Notes: generated by a model not told the origin, from the sequence alone. A stretch of 64,000 bases of DNA from Pseudodesulfovibrio cashew (GCF_009762795.1 NZ_CP046400.1:3617501-3681500), one strand, 5' to 3'; positions 49,208-58,623 are shown, counted from the first letter of the stretch. Made by a program: numbers and translations.

Positions 49208-49810
49208 TTATTTTTCGAGCTCTTGTTTTGCCATCTTTATGAGTTCCGCATCTTCCTTTTCAACAGCCAACACTTTCTCGAAATACGTTCTGGCCTGATC
49301 TTGTTTTTCGAAATAATATTTGTGGATGACACCCAGATTGAACAACGCCAGCGTGTCCTCTGGTTCGACCTTGAGGACAGCCTCGTAGGCCGCAGCGGCC
49401 TCGGCGTAATCCTTCTTGTTGAACCTGGCGATGCCTATGGCCTTGAGCAGATGGACGTTGCCCGGCTCCAGCTTGTTGGCCTTTTCCAGCGGTTCCAGGG
49501 CACGATCCCAGGCGCGCATCATCAGGAAGGAATTCCCCAGGTTGATCAACGCCTTAACGTCATTGGGGTTCTTCTCCACCTGGATCATGTACTCGCGGAC
49601 CTTGGCCATGGGGCCCTCTGCGCCGCCGGTCATGCCCGGAGGCGGCGTCATGGCGCCCTGCCCGGTCGATCCGGCGGGCTGCTTGACCTGCACGAACAGG
49701 TTCGGGTTGCGCATCCGGTAGGCGAAACTGGTCACGAACATGGCCGCGACACAAAACAACACTGCAATAATGACCGTCTTGCGGCCCATGGTCACGATGC
49801 TAGCCGTCAT
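49208..49810 (-). CDS. Membrane-anchored TPR protein of the ccm operon
   Basis: 200 residues: one N-terminal transmembrane helix (VIIAVLFCVAAMFVTSFAYR), a Pro/Gly linker, then about three TPR repeats (NDVKALINLGNSFLMMRAWD; GNVHLLKAIGIARFNKKDYA; DTLALFNLGVIHKYYFEKQD). It resembles the TPR half of CcmH/CcmI/NrfG but lacks the CcmH CxxC domain. Starts inside ccmD (11-base overlap) behind GGAGGAAGG, so it belongs to the cytochrome c maturation operon, probably holding apocytochrome (inference). Confidence 0.8.
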   Translation of the reverse strand: MTASIVTMGRKTVIIAVLFCVAAMFVTSFAYRMRNPNLFVQVKQPAGSTGQGAMTPPPGMTGGAEGPMAKVREYMIQVEKNPNDVKALINLGNSFLMMRAWDRALEPLEKANKLEPGNVHLLKAIGIARFNKKDYAEAAAAYEAVLKVEPEDTLALFNLGVIHKYYFEKQDQARTYFEKVLAVEKEDAELIKMAKQELEK

Positions 49811-49946
49811 GGCCTTCCTCCAGAAGTTCGATCTGCCGCGCCCGCTTCTTCAGGCCCGCCTCGCGGGAAGCCAGAAAACAGAGGTAACCGACCAGGCCGA
49901 GCAAGACGGCGCTGTTGGCGATGAGGATATAGGTGGTCGCAGACAT
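49800..49946 (-). CDS. ccmD: Haem exporter subunit CcmD
   Basis: 48 residues: MSATTYILIANSAVLLGLVG, one transmembrane helix, then the basic-acidic tail REAGLKKRARQIELLEE. CcmD is a small protein that helps release holo-CcmE from CcmABC. The position between ccmC and the TPR gene fits. Its 3' end overlaps the start of the TPR gene. Confidence 0.8.
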   Translation of the reverse strand: MSATTYILIANSAVLLGLVGYLCFLASREAGLKKRARQIELLEEGHDG

Positions 49947-49973
49947 GTGCTTTTCCTTGTCTATTCCTGAATG

Positions 49974-50636
49974 TTATTCGTCGTCCCAGACCAGCCGGGC
50001 ATCAAGTTCAGCCTGCCGCCCGAGCTGCCTCACCCGCGTCAGCAGGATGGCGCCCCAGACAAAACCGAAGGAGATCAATCCGGCAAAGACCGTGTGCCAC
50101 ATGCGCGCCTCCATGCCCGAGCCCTGACGGGCCAGGCCGTCCGGATGGGCGCTGCCCCACAACTTGGCCGCGAAAAAGACCAGCGGCACGTCGAGAAAGG
50201 CCACGATGCCGAGCACGGCACAGACCAGCGCCTTGCGGTCACGGCCCATGGGCGTTGCCCTGAGCACGAGGTATCCGGCGTACACATACCACATGATAAG
50301 CGCGGTGGTCAGCTTCGGGTCCCACAGCCACCAGTGGCCCCACTCCGCACGCGCCCAGGTCGATCCGGTGACCAGCGCCAGGGTGGCGAAGAGCACGCCG
50401 ATCTCGGCGGCGGCCCCGGCAACGCGGTCAAAGGCGTCGTTGCGCTTGAGCAGGAACAGGATGGACGACACGAAAACCACGAAAAAGCTCACCAGCGCCC
50501 ACCAGGAACACGGCAGGTGCATGTAGAAAATCTTCTGCACCGGCCCGGACTGGGCGATGGGCGCGTAAAACCAGATCATGTATTGTTGCACCAGCAGCGC
50601 GATGACTGCCAGTCCGGCGAGAATCTTTACTTTCAT
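49974..50636 (-). CDS. ccmC: Haem exporter subunit CcmC
   Basis: 220 residues, six transmembrane helices, with the tryptophan-rich haem-binding motif WGHWWLWDP (99-107) and the flanking periplasmic histidines (FYMHLP, near residue 40, and MWHTVF). Presents haem to CcmE. 2 bases after ccmB. Confidence 0.95.
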   Translation of the reverse strand: MKVKILAGLAVIALLVQQYMIWFYAPIAQSGPVQKIFYMHLPCSWWALVSFFVVFVSSILFLLKRNDAFDRVAGAAAEIGVLFATLALVTGSTWARAEWGHWWLWDPKLTTALIMWYVYAGYLVLRATPMGRDRKALVCAVLGIVAFLDVPLVFFAAKLWGSAHPDGLARQGSGMEARMWHTVFAGLISFGFVWGAILLTRVRQLGRQAELDARLVWDDE

Positions 50637-50638
50637 AC

Positions 50639-51316
50639 CTACTCTTCCCCACTGTAGACGAACGGAAACAAAAACAATCCGGCTCCGGCGAACAGGCAGT
50701 CAAAGGCGAAAATCAGGCCAAGCCATTTATCGGCCCCCTCGATTTCCTCCGGAGAAAAACAGAAGCCGAACAGGGTGATCCCAGCCAGCAGCACGGGCAG
50801 CAACAGCGGGAACACGATGACCGACAGGAGCGACTCGCGCGCGGCCTGCCCCTGGGAGAGCGCGCCGAGCAGCGCGCCGATGACCACCAGGCCGATGTCC
50901 GCGCCCAAAAGCACGGTCAGCAGCAGCCACCAAGGGCCGCTCACGGTCTGGCCGAGAAAGGCCACGGTGGCCGGGAAAAACACAAGCTGCGAGACCAGCA
51001 GCAGGCTCAATCCGGCCGCCCCCTTGCCCACCCACACGGCGTGCACCGGCGCGGGCGACGACAGGATGCCGATGCGCGCGCCGTTGGCTTCCTCGATGGC
51101 GAACAGGTCATTGAAGACCAGAACCAGCCCGAAGGCCGAGGCGAGCCAGAAGATGGCCCCGGCAGCCTGGGGCGAGATGGTGCCGCCCAAAGGCTTGGAC
51201 AGGGAGAACATGAAGATCAGCAGCAGGCCGAGCAGGACGGCCTGCACCAGCCCCTGCCCGCCGGAGACGGACAGCGTCAGGTCCTTGGAAGCGATGGCCA
51301 GGGTGCGCCTCAGCAT
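50639..51316 (-). CDS. ccmB: Haem exporter permease CcmB
   Basis: 225 residues, six transmembrane helices, with the family segments GAIFWLASAFGLVLVFNDLF and VLGADIGLVVIGALLGALSQ. Permease partner of CcmA. Overlaps ccmA by 7 bases. Confidence 0.93.
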   Translation of the reverse strand: MLRRTLAIASKDLTLSVSGGQGLVQAVLLGLLLIFMFSLSKPLGGTISPQAAGAIFWLASAFGLVLVFNDLFAIEEANGARIGILSSPAPVHAVWVGKGAAGLSLLLVSQLVFFPATVAFLGQTVSGPWWLLLTVLLGADIGLVVIGALLGALSQGQAARESLLSVIVFPLLLPVLLAGITLFGFCFSPEEIEGADKWLGLIFAFDCLFAGAGLFLFPFVYSGEE

Positions 51317-51975
51317 GACGCCACCTCATACCCGGAGGCCGGACCGAAATATTCCACCCGCCTGCCGCCCAGGGCCAGGACCATGTCGGCCAGGGCGGTG
51401 TCCTCGGCCACGTGATGGCTGATCCAGATGACGCTGGTGCCGCGATCGCGGAAGCCGGCGATCTCACCACGCAGGGTGGCGAGGGACTTGGGGTCCAGCC
51501 CGGTTCCGGGCTCGTCCAAAAAGATGAGCTTGGGCTCGACCAGATAGATACGGGCCAGATTCAGCCGCTGGGCCATGCCCCGGGAAAAGGCCCCTGCCTT
51601 TTCCTCGGCCACGCGCTCCAGCCCCACCCGCTTGAGCAGGGCCATGAGCTCGTCGCGGGAAGGCGACAGACCGTACATGGAGGCCCAGAACTTCAGGTTG
51701 GCCAGGGCGGAAAGCCCGGGATAGATGAACGTCGCGTGCCCCAGGTAGGCGGTTTCCTCGGGCTCCAGGCGCAGGTCCACGTCCCCTGCCGACGGCTTGG
51801 ACAGCCCGGCCATGATGCGCATCAGCGTGGACTTGCCCGCGCCGTTGGGACCGGCGACGAGTACGATCTGCCCGGGTCCCACATCGCAGGAGACTTCCTT
51901 GAAGACGAGCTTCTGGCCGTAGAACTTCGCGGCCCGCTTGACCGAGAGCAGCGCGTTGCCGGGAGCGTCAGCCAT
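51310..51975 (-). CDS. ccmA: Haem exporter ATPase CcmA
   Basis: 221 residues: Walker A GPNGAGKST, signature FSRGMAQRLNLARI (LSxGQ-like form usual for CcmA), Walker B LIFLDEPGTGLDP, switch His ISHHVAED. It drives release of haem-loaded CcmE. Starts directly after the ccmF-side neighbour stops at 51976. Confidence 0.95.
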   Translation of the reverse strand: MADAPGNALLSVKRAAKFYGQKLVFKEVSCDVGPGQIVLVAGPNGAGKSTLMRIMAGLSKPSAGDVDLRLEPEETAYLGHATFIYPGLSALANLKFWASMYGLSPSRDELMALLKRVGLERVAEEKAGAFSRGMAQRLNLARIYLVEPKLIFLDEPGTGLDPKSLATLRGEIAGFRDRGTSVIWISHHVAEDTALADMVLALGGRRVEYFGPASGYEVASC

Positions 51976-53871
51976 CTATATCTCCTGCTCCGGGCGGCGG
52001 GTGCGGGTCAGCACCAGGAACGGAAACACGCACATGAGCGTGCCGCCGATCCAGACCCAGTTGACCAGCGGGTTGACCGAAATCTTGAAGGACGCCCTGT
52101 CGTCTTCCGTGAACCCGAGCAGCGTGGCGTAGACCTCGTCGCCAAGGCTGAAAATGGTCGCCACCTCGGCGAACTGCTGGCGCTCGAAGTTTCTGTAGAT
52201 GCGCTTGTCAGGGAGCATCAGGCCGAGCGTCTTCCCGTCCTTGCTCACCTCGAGGGTGGTGGTCGCACGGGCGCGCAACTCGTCGGTGCTGTCCTCGATC
52301 ATGGACTGGTACTGGATGGTGTAGCCGTCGATGACCGAGCTCTCACCCTTGGCCAGGACCACCTCGCGCTCGACCTTGTACGGACCGGAGAAGGCGATAC
52401 CCAGGGCCAGCAGCGCCATGCCGAAATGGATGCCGTACGCGCCCCAGGTACGAAGCGACCGGCGCATGGCCGGATTGAGCACGAAAAGCGTGACGATGGA
52501 TACCATGGCTGCCACGGACGCGGCTGCGGCCAGCGCGGCCAGCGGCTTGGTCATGCCCATGGCGAAAAATCCGGCGAAGGCCGCGACCAGGACGGCGGCC
52601 ACGACGATCAGCCCGTTCCGGCTGCGCAGGCCGCCTTTCCAGCCCAGCCAGGGGCAGAAGGCGAACAGCAGCACCAGCACGGACATGAACGGCAGGCAGA
52701 CGCGGTTGTAGAAATTGGCATCCAGCCCAACGGACTGAGTGGTCCACAACCGGCTGATGACCGGCCACATGGTGCCGAGGGCGACGACCATGCCGAGGGC
52801 GAGCAGGAACCAGGCGGTGATGACCAGCATGCCTTGGCGGCTGACGAAATCGGACAGGGTGCGGTGGGTCAGCCGCTCACCCAGGAAAGTGACCATCAGG
52901 GTCACGGCCAGGAAGGCGATCTGGCCCCAGAACAACGGCACGGACACGCCGGACTCGCCAAAAGTGTGCAGGGAGTCAATGACGCCGGACCGGGTCAGAT
53001 AGGTGGAAAAGATGCACAGAAGGAAGGTCAGCCCCATGAGGAAGACGTTGGTCCGCTGGAGCGCGTTGCGCCGGGCCTCGATGATGGAGGTGTGCAGCAC
53101 GGCCGTGCCCGCGAACCACGGGATGAGCGAGGCGTTCTCCACCGGGTCCCACGCCCAGTAGCCGCCCCAACCCAGCTCCATATAGGACCACCAGCCGCCG
53201 AGCACGATGCCCGCGGTGAGGAAGACCCAGGCCAGGATGTTCCAGTTGCGGCTGATCTTGATCCAGGACTTCTCTTCGCTCGCGATGGCGGAGGCCAGGG
53301 CGCAGGCCGCCGGGATGGCGTACAGGGCAAAGCCCAGGAACAGAAGCGGCGGATGGAAGATCATGCCCGGATTGCGAAGCAGCGGGTTGAGGCCGCGCCC
53401 GTCCGAGGGGGCCGGGATCATCTCGATGAACGGATTGGACCAGCAGGTCAGCAAAAGCAGGAAAAAGCCCTGGATGGCGAGATAGAACATCCAGAAGTAC
53501 AGGCGCGTCCTCGGCGCCAGGACCTTGTAGCCGGGCGTGAAGACGAAGATGGCACCGCCTAGGGCGATGATCAGCTCCCAGAACAGCAGGGAGCCCTCGC
53601 GCCCGCCCCAGAAGGCGGTCAGGGTGTAGACGAAGGAGAGCGTGTTATCCACGTTGTCATAGACATAGCGGAAGGAGTAGTCGCGGGAGGTCAGGGCCAC
53701 GAGGAGAATCAGGGAGGAAAAGACCACGCCCGCAGCACCGAGCAGTTGACCCCGCTCGATGACGGGCAGGGATTCGTCCTTGTCCGACCAGGCCGCCACA
53801 CCGGCCCAGACTGAAAGAAAAAGAAAAGCGAGCAGGGAAAACAAGAGGCCCACATAACCGGTCAGATGCAT
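51976..53871 (-). CDS. ccmF: Cytochrome c haem lyase subunit CcmF
   Basis: 631 residues, about fifteen transmembrane helices. WWD motif GWGGYWAWDPVENASLIPW, and HPPLLFLGF. Joins haem from CcmE to the CxxCH of apocytochromes. The start at 53871 follows AAGGAG and gives MHLTGYVGLLFSL; upstream codons in frame are unlikely. A 136-base gap separates it from ccmE. Confidence 0.96.
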   Translation of the reverse strand: MHLTGYVGLLFSLLAFLFLSVWAGVAAWSDKDESLPVIERGQLLGAAGVVFSSLILLVALTSRDYSFRYVYDNVDNTLSFVYTLTAFWGGREGSLLFWELIIALGGAIFVFTPGYKVLAPRTRLYFWMFYLAIQGFFLLLLTCWSNPFIEMIPAPSDGRGLNPLLRNPGMIFHPPLLFLGFALYAIPAACALASAIASEEKSWIKISRNWNILAWVFLTAGIVLGGWWSYMELGWGGYWAWDPVENASLIPWFAGTAVLHTSIIEARRNALQRTNVFLMGLTFLLCIFSTYLTRSGVIDSLHTFGESGVSVPLFWGQIAFLAVTLMVTFLGERLTHRTLSDFVSRQGMLVITAWFLLALGMVVALGTMWPVISRLWTTQSVGLDANFYNRVCLPFMSVLVLLFAFCPWLGWKGGLRSRNGLIVVAAVLVAAFAGFFAMGMTKPLAALAAAASVAAMVSIVTLFVLNPAMRRSLRTWGAYGIHFGMALLALGIAFSGPYKVEREVVLAKGESSVIDGYTIQYQSMIEDSTDELRARATTTLEVSKDGKTLGLMLPDKRIYRNFERQQFAEVATIFSLGDEVYATLLGFTEDDRASFKISVNPLVNWVWIGGTLMCVFPFLVLTRTRRPEQEI

Positions 53872-54007
53872 AGATACTCCTTGAAACGGCGCGATGAAGA
53901 GGACATAGCGCACATCCGGCGCGTACGTCCATGATCAAAGTCAGAAGGCGGTAGGACGGAAAAAAAGGGAATGGCAAGCATGTGAATGATTTTTCACTAC
54001 CGGGGAC

Positions 54008-54439
54008 TTACCCGTTCTGCTGCTCCATTTCCTTGCTTTTCTCCTCGTACTTGGAGGGGCATTTGGTGACCAGAGTCCGGGCCACGAAGACGGTACCGTC
54101 AGGGGAAAAACCACCCTCCACGATGACTTCCACGTCATCCTTGAAGGTGTCTGGCAAGGCGCCCTTGTACTGCACTCGCAGCATCTTGGCGTGCTCCATC
54201 TTGTCCATGAGGTCAAAGGAGGCGCCGAGCTTGCCGTCGGCGATGACCAGGTTGGAGGGCGAGACCTTGCCAAACAGCCGGGCCTGCTTGATCTGCGTCC
54301 GATCCTGGGCCAGGGCCTCGGACACGTTCAGAAAATACACGCTGTCCTCGGTCAGGCCTGAAAAAATGAGATACCCAAGGCCGCCCAGAAACAGGAGCAG
54401 AGCTACGGCATACACGGCCGTATTGTTCTTTTTCGCCAT
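54008..54439 (-). CDS. ccmE: Haem chaperone CcmE, cysteine (CxxxY) variant
   Basis: 143 residues: N-terminal transmembrane anchor (AVYAVALLLFLGGLGYLIF), then the OB-fold haem chaperone domain (RLFGKVSPSN, VQYKGALPDTFKDDVEVIVE). The covalent haem-binding position of E. coli, His in HxxxY, is Cys here: Cys127 and Tyr131 in TKCPSKYEE. Such CxxxY CcmE proteins are known from Desulfovibrio-type and some archaeal systems that lack CcmG and CcmH, and neither is encoded in this locus. Confidence 0.93.
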   Translation of the reverse strand: MAKKNNTAVYAVALLLFLGGLGYLIFSGLTEDSVYFLNVSEALAQDRTQIKQARLFGKVSPSNLVIADGKLGASFDLMDKMEHAKMLRVQYKGALPDTFKDDVEVIVEGGFSPDGTVFVARTLVTKCPSKYEEKSKEMEQQNG

Positions 54440-54469
54440 ATTTATTTCTTCCCTTGATGCGCCGTGGCG

Positions 54470-55528
54470 CTAGTCTTCTTCGCTTTCGCCGTCCCTCATG
54501 CGGCGTCCGGTGAGTTCGTCGCGTTGTTGCCGCGCGAGCTCCCGCATATCCACCACCTGATCGGTCTCGTCAACTATTTCACTGCCCAAAATTTCTTCGA
54601 GCACGTCCTCCAGGGTGACCACCCCGGCCACGCCGCCGTACTCGTCCAGGACCACGCACAGATGCAACCGGCTCCCCAGAAATTTGACCAGCAGCTTGTC
54701 CAGCGTGATGGTCTCCAGCACGAAGCGAACCGGTCGCATAAGGTCCGCCAATCGAAGATCGTCCAGGTCGTCGGCCAGGGCCTCGAAGACCTGCCGCCGG
54801 TAGACCACGCCCACCACATCCTCCGGATCGTCGTCGTACACGGGAATCCGGCTGTGGGGCCAGGAAGCCTGCAGCTCCCGCGCCTCGGCCACGGTCATAT
54901 CCATGGGCAGCGAGAAGACCACCGTACGCGGGGTCATGATCTCTTCCACCGTCTTGGTGTCCAGCAGCAGGATGTTGCGGATGGACTGTTCCTCGTACGG
55001 TTTGATCGATCCCGACCGCCGGGTCAACGCAACGATGGCCCGGATGTCGTCCTCGGTATGGTCCGGGCCTTCCTTCTTTCGCGACACGGACCTCGACAGC
55101 ATGCCCATGAAGATGATGAGCGGCTTGAACAGCCAGACCATCCCCCTGAGCGGGCGTGCCAGAGGCGGAGCGATACGGTCGCTGTAGACCACGCCCACGG
55201 TCTTGGGCAGAATCTCCGTGAAGATGAGAATAATTACTGTGAAGCCTGTTGTAAAGAGCCACAGGGTTTCCTTGCCGTAGAGATTGGCCCAGGCCCAGCC
55301 CGCCACAGCGGCTCCCGCAGTGTGGGCGCACGTGTTCAAGGTCAGGATGGCGGTGATGGGCTCGTCCACGTTGGAACGGAGCTTGCGCAGCAGTTTCGCC
55401 GACTTGCTGCCTGTTGCGGCGAGCTTTTCGATATCGGGCCAGCTCATGGAATAGAGGGCGGCCTCGGCCACGGAGCAGAACATGGAAACGAAGACGGCCA
55501 CGCAAACCGATATGATGAGTTCTAGCAT
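54470..55528 (-). CDS. CNNM/CorC-family membrane protein with CBS pair
   Basis: 352 residues. N-terminal DUF21/CNNM transmembrane domain (FVSMFCSVAEAALYSMSWPD; FTEILPKTVGVVYSDRIAPP) and then a CBS pair (EIMTPRTVVFSLP; HLCVVLDEYGGVAGVVTLED). The CorC_HlyC C-terminal domain is missing. Family members are linked to magnesium and cobalt efflux or homeostasis. It is 30 bases upstream of ccmE and may be co-transcribed with the ccm genes. Confidence 0.85.
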   Translation of the reverse strand: MLELIISVCVAVFVSMFCSVAEAALYSMSWPDIEKLAATGSKSAKLLRKLRSNVDEPITAILTLNTCAHTAGAAVAGWAWANLYGKETLWLFTTGFTVIILIFTEILPKTVGVVYSDRIAPPLARPLRGMVWLFKPLIIFMGMLSRSVSRKKEGPDHTEDDIRAIVALTRRSGSIKPYEEQSIRNILLLDTKTVEEIMTPRTVVFSLPMDMTVAEARELQASWPHSRIPVYDDDPEDVVGVVYRRQVFEALADDLDDLRLADLMRPVRFVLETITLDKLLVKFLGSRLHLCVVLDEYGGVAGVVTLEDVLEEILGSEIVDETDQVVDMRELARQQRDELTGRRMRDGESEED

Positions 55529-55659
55529 AGAGGATTTTTCTCTTTATGATCCATTCCGGATCATGCCGGAGTATGGGTGTTCAGATATACCAGAGACAAC
55601 AGCGTGGTGCAACACACTACACCCTTGACTTCCCGCCGGATTGCAGCCATTTCCACGGC

Positions 55660-56676
55660 ATGCCTAACAGCGGTACCCACCAGCCGAGCGTCGCGGTGCG
55701 CCTGAGCCACATGGGCGATGTGGCCCTGACCACGGGCGTCCTCGCCCACTGGAACCAAACCCGTGGCGAGACCTTCGTCTTCCTGACCCGCAAGGGTAAT
55801 GCCCCCCTGCTGGAGAACCACCCCGCAGTGGAGCGCGTCATCGGCGTGGAGGACGAGGCCCTCAAGACCGGGGCATGGCTCCGGCTGGCCCGGCAGCTCG
55901 CCGCCGAATACGAGGGACACGATCTCATCGACCTGCACGGCACCCTCAGGTCACGCCTGCTCTCCCTGCTCTGGCGGGGCAAGGTAAGGCGTTATCCCAA
56001 GCTCGGCCTGGCCCGGCGCCTCTATGACCGCACCCACGGGGAACGCTATCGCCGCCGCCTGGAGGCAACCAACGTGCCCCAGCGTTACGCCCTGGCCCTG
56101 GACGCCGAACCGCCGTCGCCACAGGACCTGCTCCCCCGAATATTTCTCACCCCGGCGGAAGTCGATACCGCCGCCACAAGGCTGACAGGTTTATCCAGCT
56201 CCGGCCCGCTGGTGGCCCTGCATCCCTACGCCACCCATCCGGCCAAGCAGTGGCCTCGCGAGCATTGGCTCGCCCTGACACGGGAACTGAGCCGCAACGG
56301 TCTGGACTGGGTAGTGGTCGGACGTGATGACGCCCCACTCCTGCCCGGAGATGAACGGGACCTCACCAATGCCACGAACCTGAGGGAAACCTGCGCCCTG
56401 CTCTCACGGACCGATCTGCTCATCACTGGCGATTCCGGCCCCATGCACCTGGGGTGCGCCGTGGGCACACCCGTGCTCGCCCTGTTCGGCCCCACGGCCA
56501 AGGTCTGGGGGTTCTACCCGGCAGGCCCCCGCGACCAGGTGTTGGAGCGGCCCATGGAATGCCGCCCCTGCTCACTGCACGGAGCCAGGACATGCGAAAG
56601 GGGCCACTCCTGCCTGGCAGGCATTCCCCCGGAAAAGGTCGCTGCCTGCGCGGCTGAGATGCTCGCCGCGCAGTAG
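55660..56676 (+). CDS. Family 9 glycosyltransferase (heptosyltransferase-like)
   Basis: About 338 residues. GT9 (ADP-heptose:LPS heptosyltransferase) motifs: AVRLSHMGDVALTTGVLAHW at the N-terminus, ADP-sugar site VALHPYATHPAKQWPREHWL and LLITGDSGPMHLGCAVGTPV. Adds heptose to the LPS inner core. Start set by homology at MPNSGTHQPS (55660); no strong ribosome site. Divergent from the CNNM gene, convergent with nadD. Confidence 0.85.
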   Translation: MPNSGTHQPSVAVRLSHMGDVALTTGVLAHWNQTRGETFVFLTRKGNAPLLENHPAVERVIGVEDEALKTGAWLRLARQLAAEYEGHDLIDLHGTLRSRLLSLLWRGKVRRYPKLGLARRLYDRTHGERYRRRLEATNVPQRYALALDAEPPSPQDLLPRIFLTPAEVDTAATRLTGLSSSGPLVALHPYATHPAKQWPREHWLALTRELSRNGLDWVVVGRDDAPLLPGDERDLTNATNLRETCALLSRTDLLITGDSGPMHLGCAVGTPVLALFGPTAKVWGFYPAGPRDQVLERPMECRPCSLHGARTCERGHSCLAGIPPEKVAACAAEMLAAQ

Positions 56677-56689
56677 AAAGAATTCGCCG

Positions 56690-57352
56690 TCACCCCTTGA
56701 GGGTGCGCTTGCCCCAATACTGCTCGATCTCCCCGGCCCGCTCTTCCAGCATGGCCTCCACCCCGGGAGGCACCAGATAGCGGATACTTCGGCCCGTGAG
56801 CCAGCGCTGCCGGATATGCCCGCCCTTGATGTCCAGCCTGGGAGCGTCCAGCAACCGGATGGTGTGTCCCTGCGGCAGCCGCCAGAGGCCGTCCTCCTCC
56901 CTGGCCTCAGGCCAGTACTCCTCGATAAATCCGGGCACCTCCACAGACGCCTCCCAGCGGTTGACCACCACCAGGGAAGCCAGCTCGGGGATCTCGAGCC
57001 CCCGTCGCCACTGGGGCAGCTCCAGAAAAGTGGACGCACCGAGAATGAAGGACAACTCGATCTCGGGCTGCTCCGTGCGGTAGCAGGTCAGAGTGTCGCA
57101 CGTGAACGAAGGACCGGGCCGCTGGTTCTCGATGGGGTTCACGTCCAGCTCGGGCATATCCTCGATGGCTCGCTCCACCAGCGCCATACGCAGATCAAAC
57201 GGCAGGATGTCGTCCCCTTCCTTGTGCGGCGGATGCTTGGCCGGAAGCAACTCCACCCTGTCCAGGCCGAGCTGTTCGTGGACCTCGATGGCCATGCGCA
57301 CATGGCCGGTATGCACCGGATTGAAACTGCCGCCGAGGATGCCGATCTTCAT
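56690..57352 (-). CDS. nadD: Nicotinate-nucleotide adenylyltransferase
   Basis: 220 residues: GGSFNPVHTGH at 7-17 (HxGH nucleotide site), the LPAKHPPHKEG stretch, and the C-terminal SIRYLVPPGVEAML close to the usual ISSTxIR region (here GRSIRYLVP). NAD biosynthesis from nicotinate mononucleotide. AAGGAG precedes the ATG. 61 bases after the AEC gene. Confidence 0.93.
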   Translation of the reverse strand: MKIGILGGSFNPVHTGHVRMAIEVHEQLGLDRVELLPAKHPPHKEGDDILPFDLRMALVERAIEDMPELDVNPIENQRPGPSFTCDTLTCYRTEQPEIELSFILGASTFLELPQWRRGLEIPELASLVVVNRWEASVEVPGFIEEYWPEAREEDGLWRLPQGHTIRLLDAPRLDIKGGHIRQRWLTGRSIRYLVPPGVEAMLEERAGEIEQYWGKRTLKG

Positions 57353-57413
57353 GGGTGGTTACTCCTTCGCTTATTCAAGAGGATACGCCGTGAAACGGGT
57401 TCGGGCAAGGGGG

Positions 57414-58319
57414 TCAGAAGGCCATCAGCACCGCATGCCAGACGGGCAGGGTCAGGAACGAAAGCGGAATGCCCACTCCCAGCAGTGATGCAGCCAGCTT
57501 GGGCCTGAGGCCGTGACTCATGGCGATGATCCCGCCCGTGATCATGGGCCCCATGGCCGCCTCGAAGACCGTGACCCTGATGTTCATGTCCGCCTGTCCC
57601 GTAGTGCCTATATACAACATGAATATCAGCAGCGGCGCCAACAGCATCTTGTAACCCAGTCCCACCGCGAGTTCGCGCACATTGCCGCCGATATCCCGAA
57701 AGCGCAGGGCCATGCCCACGGAAAGCAGCGCCAGTGGGGTCAGGGTCCCGCCGAGTCGGCTTAAGAGGGACTCCAGCCAGTCGGGATACGGAACGGGCTG
57801 GAGTGCAAAACCCGCCAGGATTGCCAGGAAAGGCGGAAAAAGAAGCACCTTGCGCGCCACGGCCAGGCCGTCCACCGCCTGTCCCGAGGCTCGCGCCGCC
57901 AGGATAATGCCGGGAATGGCCAGGGCCATGAAGGTTCCGGCGGTGTCGCAGAGCATGCCCACGCCCAGATACTCGCTTCCGAAAAACGCCTCGATCATAG
58001 GCAGCCCCACGAAGGAGGTATTCCCCAATCCGGCGCACAGACACAGGCAAGCCACGGTCTTGTCGTCCATACCCATCGCCTTCCCCACCAGGGAAAACAG
58101 CACGTACCCGGCCCCGAACACTATCCAGGCCATGGCCGCGGGCAGCAACAGCTCTACGCCGAGGGGCAATGAGTGGGTATACAGCAGGGCCAGCGCGGGC
58201 AGCGACATGTGAATGATCACCGCGTTCAGCGTGACCGGCCCTCTCTCGTCCAATATCCGCGCCTTTCTAAGCGCAATACCGAGCAGGAAACAGACGCCCA
58301 GCAGGATAAAATTTTCCAT
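57414..58319 (-). CDS. AEC-family (auxin efflux carrier) transporter
   Basis: 301 residues, about ten transmembrane helices. Two-fold repeated AEC fold with family segments NAVIIHMSLPALALLYTHSL, LCAGLGNTSFVGLPMIEAFF and LSVGMALRFRDIG. Bacterial members export malonate, malate or other organic anions; substrate unknown here. Upstream of nadD on the same strand, 61 bases apart. Confidence 0.88.
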   Translation of the reverse strand: MENFILLGVCFLLGIALRKARILDERGPVTLNAVIIHMSLPALALLYTHSLPLGVELLLPAAMAWIVFGAGYVLFSLVGKAMGMDDKTVACLCLCAGLGNTSFVGLPMIEAFFGSEYLGVGMLCDTAGTFMALAIPGIILAARASGQAVDGLAVARKVLLFPPFLAILAGFALQPVPYPDWLESLLSRLGGTLTPLALLSVGMALRFRDIGGNVRELAVGLGYKMLLAPLLIFMLYIGTTGQADMNIRVTVFEAAMGPMITGGIIAMSHGLRPKLAASLLGVGIPLSFLTLPVWHAVLMAF

Positions 58320-58596
58320 GACAAACTCCAGATTAGGGCGAAACGTAGTGTTTTTCCCTTCGAATCACAACCCGCGCTTTGACCTTTTTTGCGAACGTTT
58401 CGACGGGAAGGATATCGGGGCTCCGAGCTGAAAAAGACGGGTCAAAAAATCTGAACGCAACGCCCCCCTTCCTGGAGAGAGTTCAATATTTTATACCGGA
58501 TGGTCCGAAAAAGAGTGTCGCGCCAACGAGCAGCAATCAAAATTATCACCATTTTTTTCAGCATGTTATAAATTTTTCGCTCTTCTTTATCGAGGT

Positions 58597-58612
58597 TGGC
58601 ATGATAGCTGCT
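58597..58612 (+). promoter_or_regulatory. Candidate sigma-54 promoter (-24/-12)
   Basis: TGGCATGATAGCTGCT matches the sigma-54 consensus TGGCAYG-N4-TTGCW except that CTGC replaces TTGC, and the GG-N10-GC spacing is exact. Start of transcription is expected near 58623. Confidence 0.5.
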
Positions 58613-58623
58613 ATATTCTGATC

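Noticed and set aside
58379..58621. 80-codon plus-strand frame after the AEC gene
   Set aside because: AT-rich region, no ribosome site, no homology signs; it also crosses the candidate sigma-54 promoter.
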